64,000 nucleotides of DNA from Pedobacter nyackensis (GCF_900176505.1 NZ_FWYB01000003.1:372001-436000), one strand, 5' to 3'. Counted from the stretch's first letter, positions 9,271-17,886 are shown. Notes: generated by a model not told the origin, from the sequence alone. Numbers and translations are program-made.

Positions 9271-9348
9271 GGATTAAGGAGCAAGGATTAAAGACCCGGG
9301 TGTCTAATTTTCGTCCGTATTTTGTCTTTTATCCTTGTTTCCTAATCC
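9271..9348. repeat. Large imperfect inverted repeat (25-bp arms)
   Basis: Arms 9271-9295 and 9324-9348 match as inverted copies in 21 of 25 positions, separated by 28 bases that contain CCCGGG. It fills most of the 127-base gap between the DUF1080 gene and the next oxidoreductase gene. It could be a transcript-processing or attenuation hairpin in the cluster mRNA, or a REP-like mobile palindrome. Neither end has a run of U. Confidence 0.7.
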
Positions 9349-9382
9349 ATGCTGTTTGTTCCTTTATTTTGTTTCTCTAATT

Positions 9383-10840
9383 CTATACCCCAAGCGACCA
9401 GCCCTTGCGGTACTCGCGTTTTACAAATTGATTTACATCATCAAAATTGGTAATCCTCATATTGGCATTGTCCCAAAGTAATTTGATGTTTCTGCCTGGA
9501 TATTTGATCTTACCTTCAGCATTTTTACGCTGAATATCTGTGCCTCTAATGGCCAGGTTTGCCATCAATAAAGATTCTGTAAGCGGACCTGCGATTGAGA
9601 ATGGTGAGCTTAGTTCTTTTTTACCATAGCCTTCAATACAAGCTTCAACCCATTGGGTGTAGTGGCCATCAGCGCCACCAGTTACACGAGCAAATTTTTG
9701 TGCTACTTTAATGTTTTCATTCTTGCTCAAAGGAAGTAAACGTGGATTTGCACCGTAAGTGCTGGCCATCATTTTGCCTTTAGTTCCAACAAACAAAGTA
9801 CCATTGCCACCGTCACCAAATGTATCATTAGCACCTAATTCTTCAGGTCTTTCAGGCTGTATACCACCATCCATCCAATGAACTGTAATGTCGCCCTTAG
9901 TTTTATTCGTTTTAGGGAATTTTAAAGTTACATGGCTTGAAGGTGGGCAACTCTCGGGGAAATACCCTCTTTTAAACTCATCTACATACACAGAACCAAC
10001 GCTGGCCTGAACCTCAGTAGCATACTTTAGATTTAAGACACTGAAAGGAGCTTCTAACAGGTGACAACCCATATCTCCCAATGCACCGGTTCCGTAATCC
10101 CACCAACCGCGCCAGTTAAACGGGACAAGCTTGTTCACAAAATCTTTGTAAGGAGCAGTACCTAACCATAAGTCCCAGTCAAGATCAGGAGGTATCGGAG
10201 CTTTGTTGGCCGACCATGGAATACCTTGCGGCCATACCGGTCTGTCGGTCCATGCATAAACAGTATGTACATCACCAATTAACCCGGCATCATACCATTC
10301 TTTCATTATTCGTGGGCCATCATTTGAAGCTCCCTGGTTACCCATTTGTGTTACCACCTTATACTTGTCTGCAGCTGCAGTTAAAGCACGGGCTTCATAA
10401 ATGTCATGGGTTAATGGCTTCTGCACATATACATGCTTGCCTAATTGCATCGCTGCAATGGCTTGTATAGCGTGACTATGATCAGGTGTAGAAATAGAAA
10501 CTGCATCAAAGTTTTTAGCTTCTTTATCAAACATTTCACGGTAATCCCTGTAATATTTTGCTTTAGGGAATGCTTTTACACTATTAGCAGCTCTGCTGTC
10601 GTGCACGTCGCAAAGGAACCCGATATCAGCCTTGCCGCTTTTGTAAAAGCTTGCGATATCCGATTGGCCCTTACCACCGGCACCTATACCGGCAATAATT
10701 AGCCTGTCACTAGGCGCTAAAAATCCTCTTCCGCCCAAAACATGGCGAGGAACTATCATAAACGCAGAAGCTGCAATGGCAGTCGTCTTTAGAAAATTAC
10801 GTCTCGACGTAGCATCCTGCTCTTTTTTTGGTTCTTTCAT
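9383..10840 (-). CDS. Exported Gfo/Idh/MocA family oxidoreductase (Tat signal)
   Basis: A 485-residue NAD(P)-type sugar oxidoreductase with an unusually long family form. A twin-arginine signal TSRRNFLK (residues 11-18) plus hydrophobic stretch targets it for folded export. The Rossmann part follows, with GIGAGGKG near 51 and the family KP motif in VQKPLTHD near 142. The C-terminal alpha/beta dimer domain includes the GTGALGDMGCHL segment. Folded export fits an enzyme that carries a tightly bound cofactor and recycles it on its substrate. In this cluster it is the likely periplasmic C3 oxidase/reductase of glycosides. The family match is sure; the substrate is not. Confidence 0.9.
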   Translation of the reverse strand: MKEPKKEQDATSRRNFLKTTAIAASAFMIVPRHVLGGRGFLAPSDRLIIAGIGAGGKGQSDIASFYKSGKADIGFLCDVHDSRAANSVKAFPKAKYYRDYREMFDKEAKNFDAVSISTPDHSHAIQAIAAMQLGKHVYVQKPLTHDIYEARALTAAADKYKVVTQMGNQGASNDGPRIMKEWYDAGLIGDVHTVYAWTDRPVWPQGIPWSANKAPIPPDLDWDLWLGTAPYKDFVNKLVPFNWRGWWDYGTGALGDMGCHLLEAPFSVLNLKYATEVQASVGSVYVDEFKRGYFPESCPPSSHVTLKFPKTNKTKGDITVHWMDGGIQPERPEELGANDTFGDGGNGTLFVGTKGKMMASTYGANPRLLPLSKNENIKVAQKFARVTGGADGHYTQWVEACIEGYGKKELSSPFSIAGPLTESLLMANLAIRGTDIQRKNAEGKIKYPGRNIKLLWDNANMRITNFDDVNQFVKREYRKGWSLGV

Positions 10841-10868
10841 TTGGTTGGTTTTGGTTTGTGTGTACAGG

Positions 10869-11276
10869 TTATTTCTTGAGACCTAAAATATAGGTCACCA
10901 TCTGCTTTGCATCATCTTTACTTAAAGATGCATGCGGCGTCATTGGTATTTCACCCCAAACTCCTTTTCCACCTTCAATGACCTTACTTGCCAGATGATT
11001 TACATTTTCGTCATTTAATGGATATTTGGCCGCAATGTCTACATATGCAGGACCAATCACTTTCTGTACCTTGTTGTGGCAACCGATACAGTCGGATTTT
11101 GCAATTAATTTTTCTCCTTCTGTTTTTGCAGCCGGAGCTGGGGTCTCAGTTTTAGCAGGGGCATCTGCAGTAGATTCTGTTGTAGTAGTTGTTGCAGATG
11201 AAGCGCGGTCTTCAGGACTTGAACATGAGGCCATCGCCAATACGAAGCAGCCAAGGATAAATAGTGTGTGTTTCAT
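10869..11276 (-). CDS. Cytochrome c lipoprotein, single heme
   Basis: A 135-residue c-type cytochrome. A type II signal ends in LAMASC, putting lipidated Cys18 at the mature N-terminus; a Thr/Ala/Pro-rich linker (about 22-52) follows. The heme-binding CIGCH motif has Cys63, Cys66 and His67, and Met112 in EIPMTPH is the likely second axial ligand. The domain is class I, about 80 residues. In this position it is the natural electron acceptor for the GMC dehydrogenase encoded upstream, passing electrons towards the respiratory chain. That link is inferred from gene order. Confidence 0.92.
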   Translation of the reverse strand: MKHTLFILGCFVLAMASCSSPEDRASSATTTTTESTADAPAKTETPAPAAKTEGEKLIAKSDCIGCHNKVQKVIGPAYVDIAAKYPLNDENVNHLASKVIEGGKGVWGEIPMTPHASLSKDDAKQMVTYILGLKK

Positions 11277-11284
11277 TATAATTT

Positions 11285-12343
11285 TTATTGATTTAGACCT
11301 AGAATCTTATTGTTGAAATCGTCATTTCCACCCGAAGCGGCGAAATCATCAAAAGCTCTGTCTGTTACTTTAATAATATTTTTTGTGATAAATTCAGCGC
11401 CCTCTTTGGCACCAACCTGAGCGTCTTTTATGCAGCATTCCCATTCCATTACTGCCCATCCGGTATAATCATATTGTGCCAGTTTACTGAATATGGTTTT
11501 GAAGTCTACCTGACCGTCGCCCGGAGAACGATATCTTCCGGCACGGTTTGCCCAGCTTTGGTAACCGCCAAAAGTACCCTGCTTACCGGTTGCATTAAAC
11601 TCCGAATCCTTAACATGAAATGCTTTAATCCGCTCATGATAAAAATCGATATACTGGATGTAATCCAGTTGCTGCAATACAAAATGTGATGGATCGTACA
11701 GCAGGCAGGCACGGGGATGGTTGTTTACCTTTTCCAGGAACATCTCGTAGGTGATGCCATCAAATAAATCTTCTCCCGGATGGATTTCATAACAAACATC
11801 TACCCCGCAGGTATCAAATTCGTTCAGGATCGGCATCCATCTTTTTGCTAATTCGGTAAAACCAGCATCAACCAGCCCTTCAGGGCGTTGTGGCCATGGA
11901 TGGAACATATGCCATAACAAAGAACCGCTAAAAGTAGCGTGGGCATTTAAACCCAGGTTTTGTGAGGCCTTTGCTGCATATTTCAGTTGCTGTACAGCCC
12001 ATTCTGTCCTTGCCTTTGGGTTGTTTTTATAAGCATCCGGTGCAAAAGCATCAAATGCAAGATCGTATGCCGGGTTTACAGCGACCAGCTGGCCCTGTAA
12101 ATGCGTAGATAGTTCAGTGATTTCTAATCCGTAAGACTGAACTTTTCCTTTCAGCTCATCTGCATAGGTTTTACTTTCTGCAGCTTTCTGCAAATCGATG
12201 AAGCGTGCATCCAGAGTAGGAATTTGTATTCCTTTAAACCCAAGGCCGGCAGCCCATTCGCAAATTGCATCTAAAGAGTTAAACGGTGCTTCGTCTCCAA
12301 TAAATTGGGCTAAAAAAACTCCTGGTCCTTTAATCGTTGTCAT
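11285..12343 (-). CDS. Cytoplasmic sugar isomerase/epimerase-type TIM barrel
   Basis: A 352-residue xylose-isomerase-like TIM barrel without any export signal, so it acts in the cytoplasm, unlike the two other barrels in the cluster. The metal-site pattern is clear: Glu in CYEIHPGE, Asp/His in YDPSHF, His in FHVKDSE and Glu in VMEWEC. It is 6 bases from the Gfo/Idh/MocA gene upstream and 8 bases from the cytochrome gene downstream. With its oxidoreductase neighbour it probably forms an oxidise-then-isomerise or eliminate pair on a sugar that has entered the cell. The substrate is unknown. Confidence 0.87.
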   Translation of the reverse strand: MTTIKGPGVFLAQFIGDEAPFNSLDAICEWAAGLGFKGIQIPTLDARFIDLQKAAESKTYADELKGKVQSYGLEITELSTHLQGQLVAVNPAYDLAFDAFAPDAYKNNPKARTEWAVQQLKYAAKASQNLGLNAHATFSGSLLWHMFHPWPQRPEGLVDAGFTELAKRWMPILNEFDTCGVDVCYEIHPGEDLFDGITYEMFLEKVNNHPRACLLYDPSHFVLQQLDYIQYIDFYHERIKAFHVKDSEFNATGKQGTFGGYQSWANRAGRYRSPGDGQVDFKTIFSKLAQYDYTGWAVMEWECCIKDAQVGAKEGAEFITKNIIKVTDRAFDDFAASGGNDDFNNKILGLNQ

Positions 12344-12349
12344 GATGTA

Positions 12350-13510
12350 TTATATTTTAAAATCAAACCATTTCTGATCTGATTGGCTCGAAGCCACTGC
12401 GTTTTCAATAAAAGCCATTCCTCTTACGCCATCTTCAACGTTCGGAAAGTCTAACATCGCCTCTGTTGGCGTACCTCCTTGCAACTTCGTTCTTAAAGTC
12501 AGTACAAAGTTTCTGTAAATGTTAGCGAACGCCTCCAGGTAACCTTCCGGATGGCCTCCCGGTACGCGGGTATTGTGTTTGGCGATGTCTGATAAATATG
12601 GCTGTCCGGCACGGTACACCTGTGCAGGTTCGTTCAACCATTTAACGATCAGTGTATTTGGTTCCATCTGATGCCATTCCAGACCACCTTTTTCACCATA
12701 TACTCTGATTTTTAATGCGTTTTCTTCACCGGCAGCAATTTGAGAGGCTACTAAAACCCCATTTGCACCGTTGTCAAATTTAAGGAGCATATTTCCATCA
12801 TCATCCAAACCCCTTCCTGGAACAACAATGTTCAGGTCGGCACAAAGTTTAGTAATCTTTAATCCGGAAATGTATTCTGCCAGTTGTGCAGCATGCGTAC
12901 CGATATCACCCATTGCGCCACTTTTTCCGCTTTTTGTGGGGTCCGTGCGCCAGGCAGCGCCGGCATTGCCTTCACGCTCGGTAAGTGTGCTCAGCCATCC
13001 CTGAGGATATTCAACCATGATCTTTCTGATGGCACCAAGTTCGCCTGCAGCAACCATATGTCTGGCTTGCTTTACCATCGGATAACCGGAATAAGTATGC
13101 GTTAAGCATAGTGTTAATCCTGTTTCCTTAACTTTTTGTTGTAATTGCTTAGCTTCATCAAGTGATAGGGTGATCGGTTTTTCAATAACCACATTAAAAC
13201 CATGATCTAATGCCATCATTGCCGGAGCGAAATGCGCAAAGTTAGGCGTAACAATAGTTACAAAATCTATGCGTTTATCTGCAGGTAATTTGCTTTCCTG
13301 CACAATCATTTCTTCATAATTTAAGTATGTCCTGTCTTCAGGAAGGAACAGCATTGTTCCTGATTCCTTAGCTGTTTCCGGATTTATACTCAATGCACCA
13401 CAGCAGAATTCAACCTGCCCGTCAATATTTGCAGCAATACGATGAACGGCTCCGATAAAAGCATCTTTACCACCGCCGATCATCCCCATTCTAATCTTTC
13501 TATTTTCCAT
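12350..13510 (-). CDS. Cytoplasmic Gfo/Idh/MocA family oxidoreductase
   Basis: A 386-residue NAD(P)-dependent sugar oxidoreductase. The nucleotide motif is GMIGGGKDAFIG at residues 9-20, the family EKP motif is in VIEKPITLS near 120, and the catalytic histidine region is GAMGDIGTHA. There is no signal peptide. The start ATG overlaps the GMC stop by one base (TTAATG form), so the two are translationally coupled. As a cytoplasmic partner of the following TIM barrel it may interconvert a keto-sugar and its alcohol. Related enzymes include glucose-, inositol- and 1,5-anhydrofructose-acting members, and sequence alone does not pick one. Confidence 0.9.
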   Translation of the reverse strand: MENRKIRMGMIGGGKDAFIGAVHRIAANIDGQVEFCCGALSINPETAKESGTMLFLPEDRTYLNYEEMIVQESKLPADKRIDFVTIVTPNFAHFAPAMMALDHGFNVVIEKPITLSLDEAKQLQQKVKETGLTLCLTHTYSGYPMVKQARHMVAAGELGAIRKIMVEYPQGWLSTLTEREGNAGAAWRTDPTKSGKSGAMGDIGTHAAQLAEYISGLKITKLCADLNIVVPGRGLDDDGNMLLKFDNGANGVLVASQIAAGEENALKIRVYGEKGGLEWHQMEPNTLIVKWLNEPAQVYRAGQPYLSDIAKHNTRVPGGHPEGYLEAFANIYRNFVLTLRTKLQGGTPTEAMLDFPNVEDGVRGMAFIENAVASSQSDQKWFDFKI

Positions 13511-15213
13511 TAAAGGTTTCCTTTTTTTAATTCGCTAACTGCAAAATCACATGCTCTGGCAGTTAAAGCCATATAAGTTAATGACGGATTCTGACATGCA
13601 GCAGAGCCCATGCAAGATCCATCGGTTACAAAAACATTTTTCACTTCGTGCATCTGGTTCCATTTATTCAGAACAGATGTTTTTGGGTCGTGACCCATTC
13701 GGGCAGTTCCCATTTCATGAATAGCCATACCTGGAGCAGAACCGTTATCAAAGGTTTTAACATCCTTGGCTCCTGAAGCTTCCAGCATTTCGGCAGCATC
13801 ATTCATCATGTCAATACGCATTTTACGCTCATTATCTTTAAACTCGCAATCAATAGCCAATACAGGTTGTCCCCATTTGTCTTTCTTGCTTTTATCGATA
13901 AATACTTTGTTTTCAAAATAAGGGAGTGATTCTCCAAATCCGCCTAAGCCCATTGTCCAGGCGCCCGGAACAGTCATCTGATCCTTAAAATCTCCACCAA
14001 AGGCCAATTCTGCAACATCAGCATGCCAGTTACCTCTGCTTCCGCCGCCCTGGTATCCGAAGCCCCTTAGATAGTCGCGCTTATCGTTGCCCATATTCCT
14101 GTATCTGGGAATATAAATACCGTTTGCTCTTTTTCCGTAGGTGTATTTATCCTCAAAACCTTCTATTCTGCCATTTGCACCTGCACGGAAATGGTGATCC
14201 ATCAAATTGTGTCCAAGCTGCCCACTTCCATTACCTAACCCATCAGGGAATTCATCAGAAGTAGAATTTAATAAAATGAAGGTTGTACCCAGCGTTGATC
14301 CGTTTACGAATACAATCTTTGCAAAGTATTCGGTAGTTTCCATTGTTTCAGAATCAATAACCACTACACCTTTTGCTTTTTGGGTCTCTTTATCATATAT
14401 GATAGAGTTTACCAAGGAGAAGGGACGTAAGGTTAAGTTACCTGTAGCTACGGCTGCGGGAAGGGTAGAAGACTGAGTACTGAAATATGCTCCAAAAGGA
14501 CAACCCCTGCTACATAAGTTGCGGTATTGACATTTACCTCTGCCGCCGTGCTCAACGGTTAAGTTGGCGGTACGGCCAATGGTCATAATCCTTGATTTAT
14601 TCCATTTAGCTTCAATACGTTTCTTAACTTCTTTCTCTACGCAATTCATTTCCATTGGAGGAAGGAACTGACCATCCGGGCATGCCGGCCAATTTTCAGC
14701 CTGTCCGCTAATACCTGCAAATTTCTCTACATAATCGTACCAGGGGGCAATATCTTTATATCTGATAGGCCAGTCTACACCATGCCCATCTTTAAGGTTG
14801 TCTTCGAAGTTCAGGTCACTGAAGCGGTAGCTTTGTCTGCCCCACATTAACGATTTACCGCCAACATGAAAGCCACGGTACCAATCGAAACGTTTAACTT
14901 CAGTATAAGGGCAATCCTCGTCGTTAACCCAAAAGCTCTCATTAAATTCACTATAAGGATAATCCCTTTTCTGTACCGGATGGGTTGCTTTTTGTGCTTC
15001 GGTTAGTTTACCTCTATGTTCAAACTCCCATGGCTTTTTCATGGCCGTGGTATAGTCTTTTATATGTTCAACGTTCCTGCCTCTTTCCAGCAGTAAAACT
15101 TTCAAACCCTTTTCTGTTAATTCTTTTGCTGCCCAACCGCCGCTAATTCCTGATCCTACAACAATTGCATCATAAGTGTTTTGTGCAGTTGCTTTAACAT
15201 TTAAATTGCTCAT
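13510..15213 (-). CDS. GMC-family FAD sugar dehydrogenase, catalytic subunit
   Basis: A 567-residue flavoprotein of the glucose-methanol-choline group. The FAD motif VVGSGISGG is at 18-26 and ERG at 43-45. The active-site pair is His499 (in HEMGTARMG) and Asn542 (in CQNPSLT). Cys228, Cys234 and Cys238 form a C-x5-C-x3-C group in the region where FAD-type sugar dehydrogenase subunits bind a [3Fe-4S] cluster, so electron exit through a cluster to a cytochrome is likely. It has no signal peptide of its own, while the gene just upstream encodes a Tat-signal small subunit; co-export as a complex is inferred. Glucoside-3-dehydrogenase, gluconate or other sugar oxidation are all possible. Confidence 0.92.
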   Translation of the reverse strand: MSNLNVKATAQNTYDAIVVGSGISGGWAAKELTEKGLKVLLLERGRNVEHIKDYTTAMKKPWEFEHRGKLTEAQKATHPVQKRDYPYSEFNESFWVNDEDCPYTEVKRFDWYRGFHVGGKSLMWGRQSYRFSDLNFEDNLKDGHGVDWPIRYKDIAPWYDYVEKFAGISGQAENWPACPDGQFLPPMEMNCVEKEVKKRIEAKWNKSRIMTIGRTANLTVEHGGRGKCQYRNLCSRGCPFGAYFSTQSSTLPAAVATGNLTLRPFSLVNSIIYDKETQKAKGVVVIDSETMETTEYFAKIVFVNGSTLGTTFILLNSTSDEFPDGLGNGSGQLGHNLMDHHFRAGANGRIEGFEDKYTYGKRANGIYIPRYRNMGNDKRDYLRGFGYQGGGSRGNWHADVAELAFGGDFKDQMTVPGAWTMGLGGFGESLPYFENKVFIDKSKKDKWGQPVLAIDCEFKDNERKMRIDMMNDAAEMLEASGAKDVKTFDNGSAPGMAIHEMGTARMGHDPKTSVLNKWNQMHEVKNVFVTDGSCMGSAACQNPSLTYMALTARACDFAVSELKKGNL

Positions 15214-15235
15214 TATTTAATATTATATAAAGGGT

Positions 15236-15907
15236 TTATGACCAAACTTTCTGACCGGGTTTTAAATCTACACAGCCATCGTAGCGGCCCGGAATTTCAA
15301 CAAATGAATAAGCCTGAGTGGCGCCAACTTCTGAAGTAAAATAACCGAGTAGGGTAAGATCTCTGATGATAGAGAAGAACCGTGGTTCCATTTTCGGTTT
15401 ATCCTTAGGGAGTATCGAAATTGTGCCGGTGTTCTCGGTTTGAGATTTTGCTTTTTCAGGATCTGTTTTTTGTTTGTCCAGCTCTTCAAGCTTTTCTTTC
15501 TCTACTTTGGTTGCGGCAACGGTTGCATCTCTAAGTTTTCCTAGTAACTCCTGACGTTGTGGTACAGTTAGCTCAATGAAAGTTTTTTTATATCCATCCT
15601 GGGCTTGTTGTTCCAAATCCTCAAGTCCTTTTACAAAGGCTTTTTGCGCTTCCTCGGGATAGCAATCTTTCAGCATCATCGCAATGAATGGTCCAACGCC
15701 TGCTGCCTTAGCTCCCGGAGAACTGGTTGTCGGGATAATAATGTCCGCAACTTCAGTGATCAACTTTTGTTGATCTTCGGTAAATAAACTGCCTGTTGAT
15801 TTGGTGGATGTTGAATTGCAACTTTCCAGAAATACGCCGATTGTAGTTGCCGATAATGCACCGCCCATTAAAAAGGCAACACTTCTCACTGCTTCTCTTC
15901 TGTTCAT
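15236..15907 (-). CDS. Gluconate 2-dehydrogenase subunit 3-like small subunit (Tat signal)
   Basis: A 223-residue member of the gluconate_2-dh3 family (PF13618), the small subunit that accompanies GMC dehydrogenases. It begins with a double arginine (MNRREAV) and a hydrophobic segment to about residue 29, ending in Cys30; the -3 to -1 residues (LES) make a lipobox doubtful. The region DIIIPTTSSPGAKAAGVGPF is the usual family start after the signal. It lies 22 bases before the GMC gene and is the first gene of the cluster. Its job is most likely to carry and stabilise the catalytic subunit across the membrane. Confidence 0.88.
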   Translation of the reverse strand: MNRREAVRSVAFLMGGALSATTIGVFLESCNSTSTKSTGSLFTEDQQKLITEVADIIIPTTSSPGAKAAGVGPFIAMMLKDCYPEEAQKAFVKGLEDLEQQAQDGYKKTFIELTVPQRQELLGKLRDATVAATKVEKEKLEELDKQKTDPEKAKSQTENTGTISILPKDKPKMEPRFFSIIRDLTLLGYFTSEVGATQAYSFVEIPGRYDGCVDLKPGQKVWS

Positions 15908-16063
15908 ATTCGGTTTTTAAGGTTGTTTTCGTGTGTTTTAACTACGCTTTGTTTTGTAATATTAAGCAAAAAAAAATAGTTAGTGTCATAAATACACTGT
16001 AAAGTAAATATATAATGTTTTTGTTACTAAAGCAATTTTATCACTTATCCGTATGTATCCGAT

Positions 16064-16071
16064 CAAAAATA
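16064..16071 (-). promoter_or_regulatory. Possible -7 box for the sugar cluster
   Basis: On the minus strand this reads TATTTTTG, a match to the Bacteroidota -7 consensus TAnnTTTG, 157 bases before the first cluster gene. A TTTG on the same strand (16091-16088) is 16 bases upstream, closer than the usual 19-21, so the call is weak. Confidence 0.3.
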
Positions 16072-16124
16072 AAATGGCTAAAAGCTTCAAATAAGGGGCT
16101 GTAAATTTTGGTTGCTATGAACAT

Positions 16125-16157
16125 TTTTGAATAGGTTTGTTCATTTATTTATCTTTG
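16125..16157 (+). promoter_or_regulatory. Bacteroidota-type promoter of the threonine dehydrogenase gene
   Basis: TTTTG at 16125-16129 and TATCTTTG at 16150-16157 are separated by exactly 20 bases, matching the -33 TTTG / -7 TAnnTTTG promoter of this phylum. Transcription would begin near 16163, shortly before the ATG at 16178. This is the best full promoter match in the window. Confidence 0.75.
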
Positions 16158-16177
16158 CCAAAATCCATAAATTATTT

Positions 16178-17122
16178 ATGAGTGAAAAAATATTAGTATT
16201 AGGTTCTAATGGCCAGATTGGCACAGAACTGGTTACCGCTTTACGTAAAAGTTACGGTGAAAATAATGTAGTTGCCTGCGATATCCGCAGACCTGATTAT
16301 GACATTAAGGAATCGGGACCTTTTGAGTTTGTTAATGTACTTGAAAAGGATACTCTGAACACCATCTTTGCAAAATACAAACCGACACAAGTATATTTAC
16401 TTGCAGCGTTGTTATCCGCTACAGGCGAACAAAACCCTAAACTGGCATGGGATTTAAACATGAATGGTTTATTGAATATTTTAGACCTGGCCATTAGCTA
16501 CAAAACAGCTAAGGTTTACTGGCCAAGTTCTATTGCGGTATTCGGACCAAACTCCCCTAAGGACAATACGCCTCAGTATTGCGTAATGGATCCGAATACG
16601 GTTTATGGAATAAGTAAACTTGCCGGCGAACGCTGGTGTGAATATTACTTCCAGAAGTATGGTTTGGATGTACGTAGTATCCGTTATCCGGGATTGATCA
16701 GCTGGAAGGCTGCTCCAGGAGGTGGAACTACTGATTATGCCATTCACATTTTCCATGATGCCCTTTTGAAGGGAAGCTATGCGTCCTTCTTAAATGCTTC
16801 AACGGAATTGCCGATGATGTATATGGATGATGCCATCAGAGGTACAATCGAATTGATGGATGCTGAAGCCAGTAAAATCTCTATTCGTTCAAGTTATAAT
16901 TTTACAGGTGTGAGCTTTACTCCAGAGATTCTTGCTGCTGAAATCAGAAAACATATTCCAGAATTTAAGCTAACTTACACCGAAAATGATCCACGTCAGC
17001 ATATTGCTAACAGCTGGCCGCGTTCTATCGACGATAGTTATGCAATGAAAGACTGGGGTTGGAAGCCTGAGTTCAACTTGTCTAAATTGACGGAGGATAT
17101 GTTAAAGAACTTAAAGAAATAA
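16178..17122 (+). CDS. tdh: SDR-type L-threonine 3-dehydrogenase
   Basis: A 314-residue NAD-dependent epimerase-fold enzyme predicted to oxidise L-threonine to 2-amino-3-oxobutyrate. The Rossmann motif GSNGQIG is at residues 8-14, the catalytic Tyr-Lys pair is in VYGISKLAGE near 150, and RYPGLISW followed by PGGGTTDYA is typical of the short-chain-dehydrogenase threonine dehydrogenases found in Bacteroidota, which differ from the zinc enzyme of E. coli. I reject a longer TTG-started form from 16127 because the promoter lies inside it. A general nucleotide-sugar epimerase is a less likely alternative. Kbl, the next step, is encoded at 38391. Confidence 0.85.
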   Translation: MSEKILVLGSNGQIGTELVTALRKSYGENNVVACDIRRPDYDIKESGPFEFVNVLEKDTLNTIFAKYKPTQVYLLAALLSATGEQNPKLAWDLNMNGLLNILDLAISYKTAKVYWPSSIAVFGPNSPKDNTPQYCVMDPNTVYGISKLAGERWCEYYFQKYGLDVRSIRYPGLISWKAAPGGGTTDYAIHIFHDALLKGSYASFLNASTELPMMYMDDAIRGTIELMDAEASKISIRSSYNFTGVSFTPEILAAEIRKHIPEFKLTYTENDPRQHIANSWPRSIDDSYAMKDWGWKPEFNLSKLTEDMLKNLKK

Positions 17123-17160
17123 ACTCGGGTTGACGACCGACAAAAAAATAAAAGAATAAA

Positions 17161-17886
17161 ATGGGAAGAGCATTTGAATTTAGAAAAGAAAGAAAATTTA
17201 AGCGTTGGGCCAAAATGGCCGTGCAGTTTACCAGGATAGGTAAAGAGATTGTTATGGCTGTTAAGGACGGAGGTCCGAGTCCTGACACGAATTCGCGTTT
17301 ACGTACTGCTATTCAGAATGCTAAGGCAGTAAACATGCCTAAGGATAGGGTGGATGCTGCTATTAAGCGTGCTTCAAATAAAGATGAGAATGGTTACGAA
17401 GAGTACGTATACGAAGGTTATGGTCAACATGGGGTAGCTGTACTGATCGAAACTGCTACTGATAATACCAACCGTACCGTAGCTAACGTACGTAGTTATT
17501 TCAACAAAACCGGTGGTACTTTGGGTAAAACAGGTTCTTTGGATTTCATCTTTAACCGTAAATCTATCTTTAGATTTTTACCGGGAGAAAGAGATTTGGA
17601 AGAGTTGGAGTTTGAATTGATCGATGCTGGTCTTGAAGAATTATACCTGGAGGCTGATGAAGAAGGAAATGATATCGCTGTAGTTCAAACTGCATTTGAG
17701 GACTTCGGAAAGATGCAAAAAGCATTGGAAGATCTGGGTGTTGAAATGAAGAGCGCAAAATTGGAGCGTATTGCTTTATCAACAACTGCAGTTACAGAAG
17801 AGCAGGCTGCTGATGTATTTAAACTAATTGATAAATTGGAAGAGGACGATGACGTTCAGGCTGTTTATCACAACATGGCAGAGTAA
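17161..17886 (+). CDS. YebC/PmpR family protein (TACO1 family)
   Basis: A 241-residue member of the YebC family, conserved in nearly all bacteria, formerly described as a transcription regulator and recently linked to helping ribosomes over proline-rich stretches. The family start MGRAFEFRKERK is clear, as are the KDGGPSPDTN segment and the central KTGSLDFIFNRK region. It follows tdh by 38 bases and may share its promoter. Confidence 0.93.
   Translation: MGRAFEFRKERKFKRWAKMAVQFTRIGKEIVMAVKDGGPSPDTNSRLRTAIQNAKAVNMPKDRVDAAIKRASNKDENGYEEYVYEGYGQHGVAVLIETATDNTNRTVANVRSYFNKTGGTLGKTGSLDFIFNRKSIFRFLPGERDLEELEFELIDAGLEELYLEADEEGNDIAVVQTAFEDFGKMQKALEDLGVEMKSAKLERIALSTTAVTEEQAADVFKLIDKLEEDDDVQAVYHNMAE

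Noticed and set aside
16127..16177. TTG-started long form of the threonine dehydrogenase
   Set aside because: The best promoter of the window lies inside it and the ATG at 16178 gives the normal Rossmann start.
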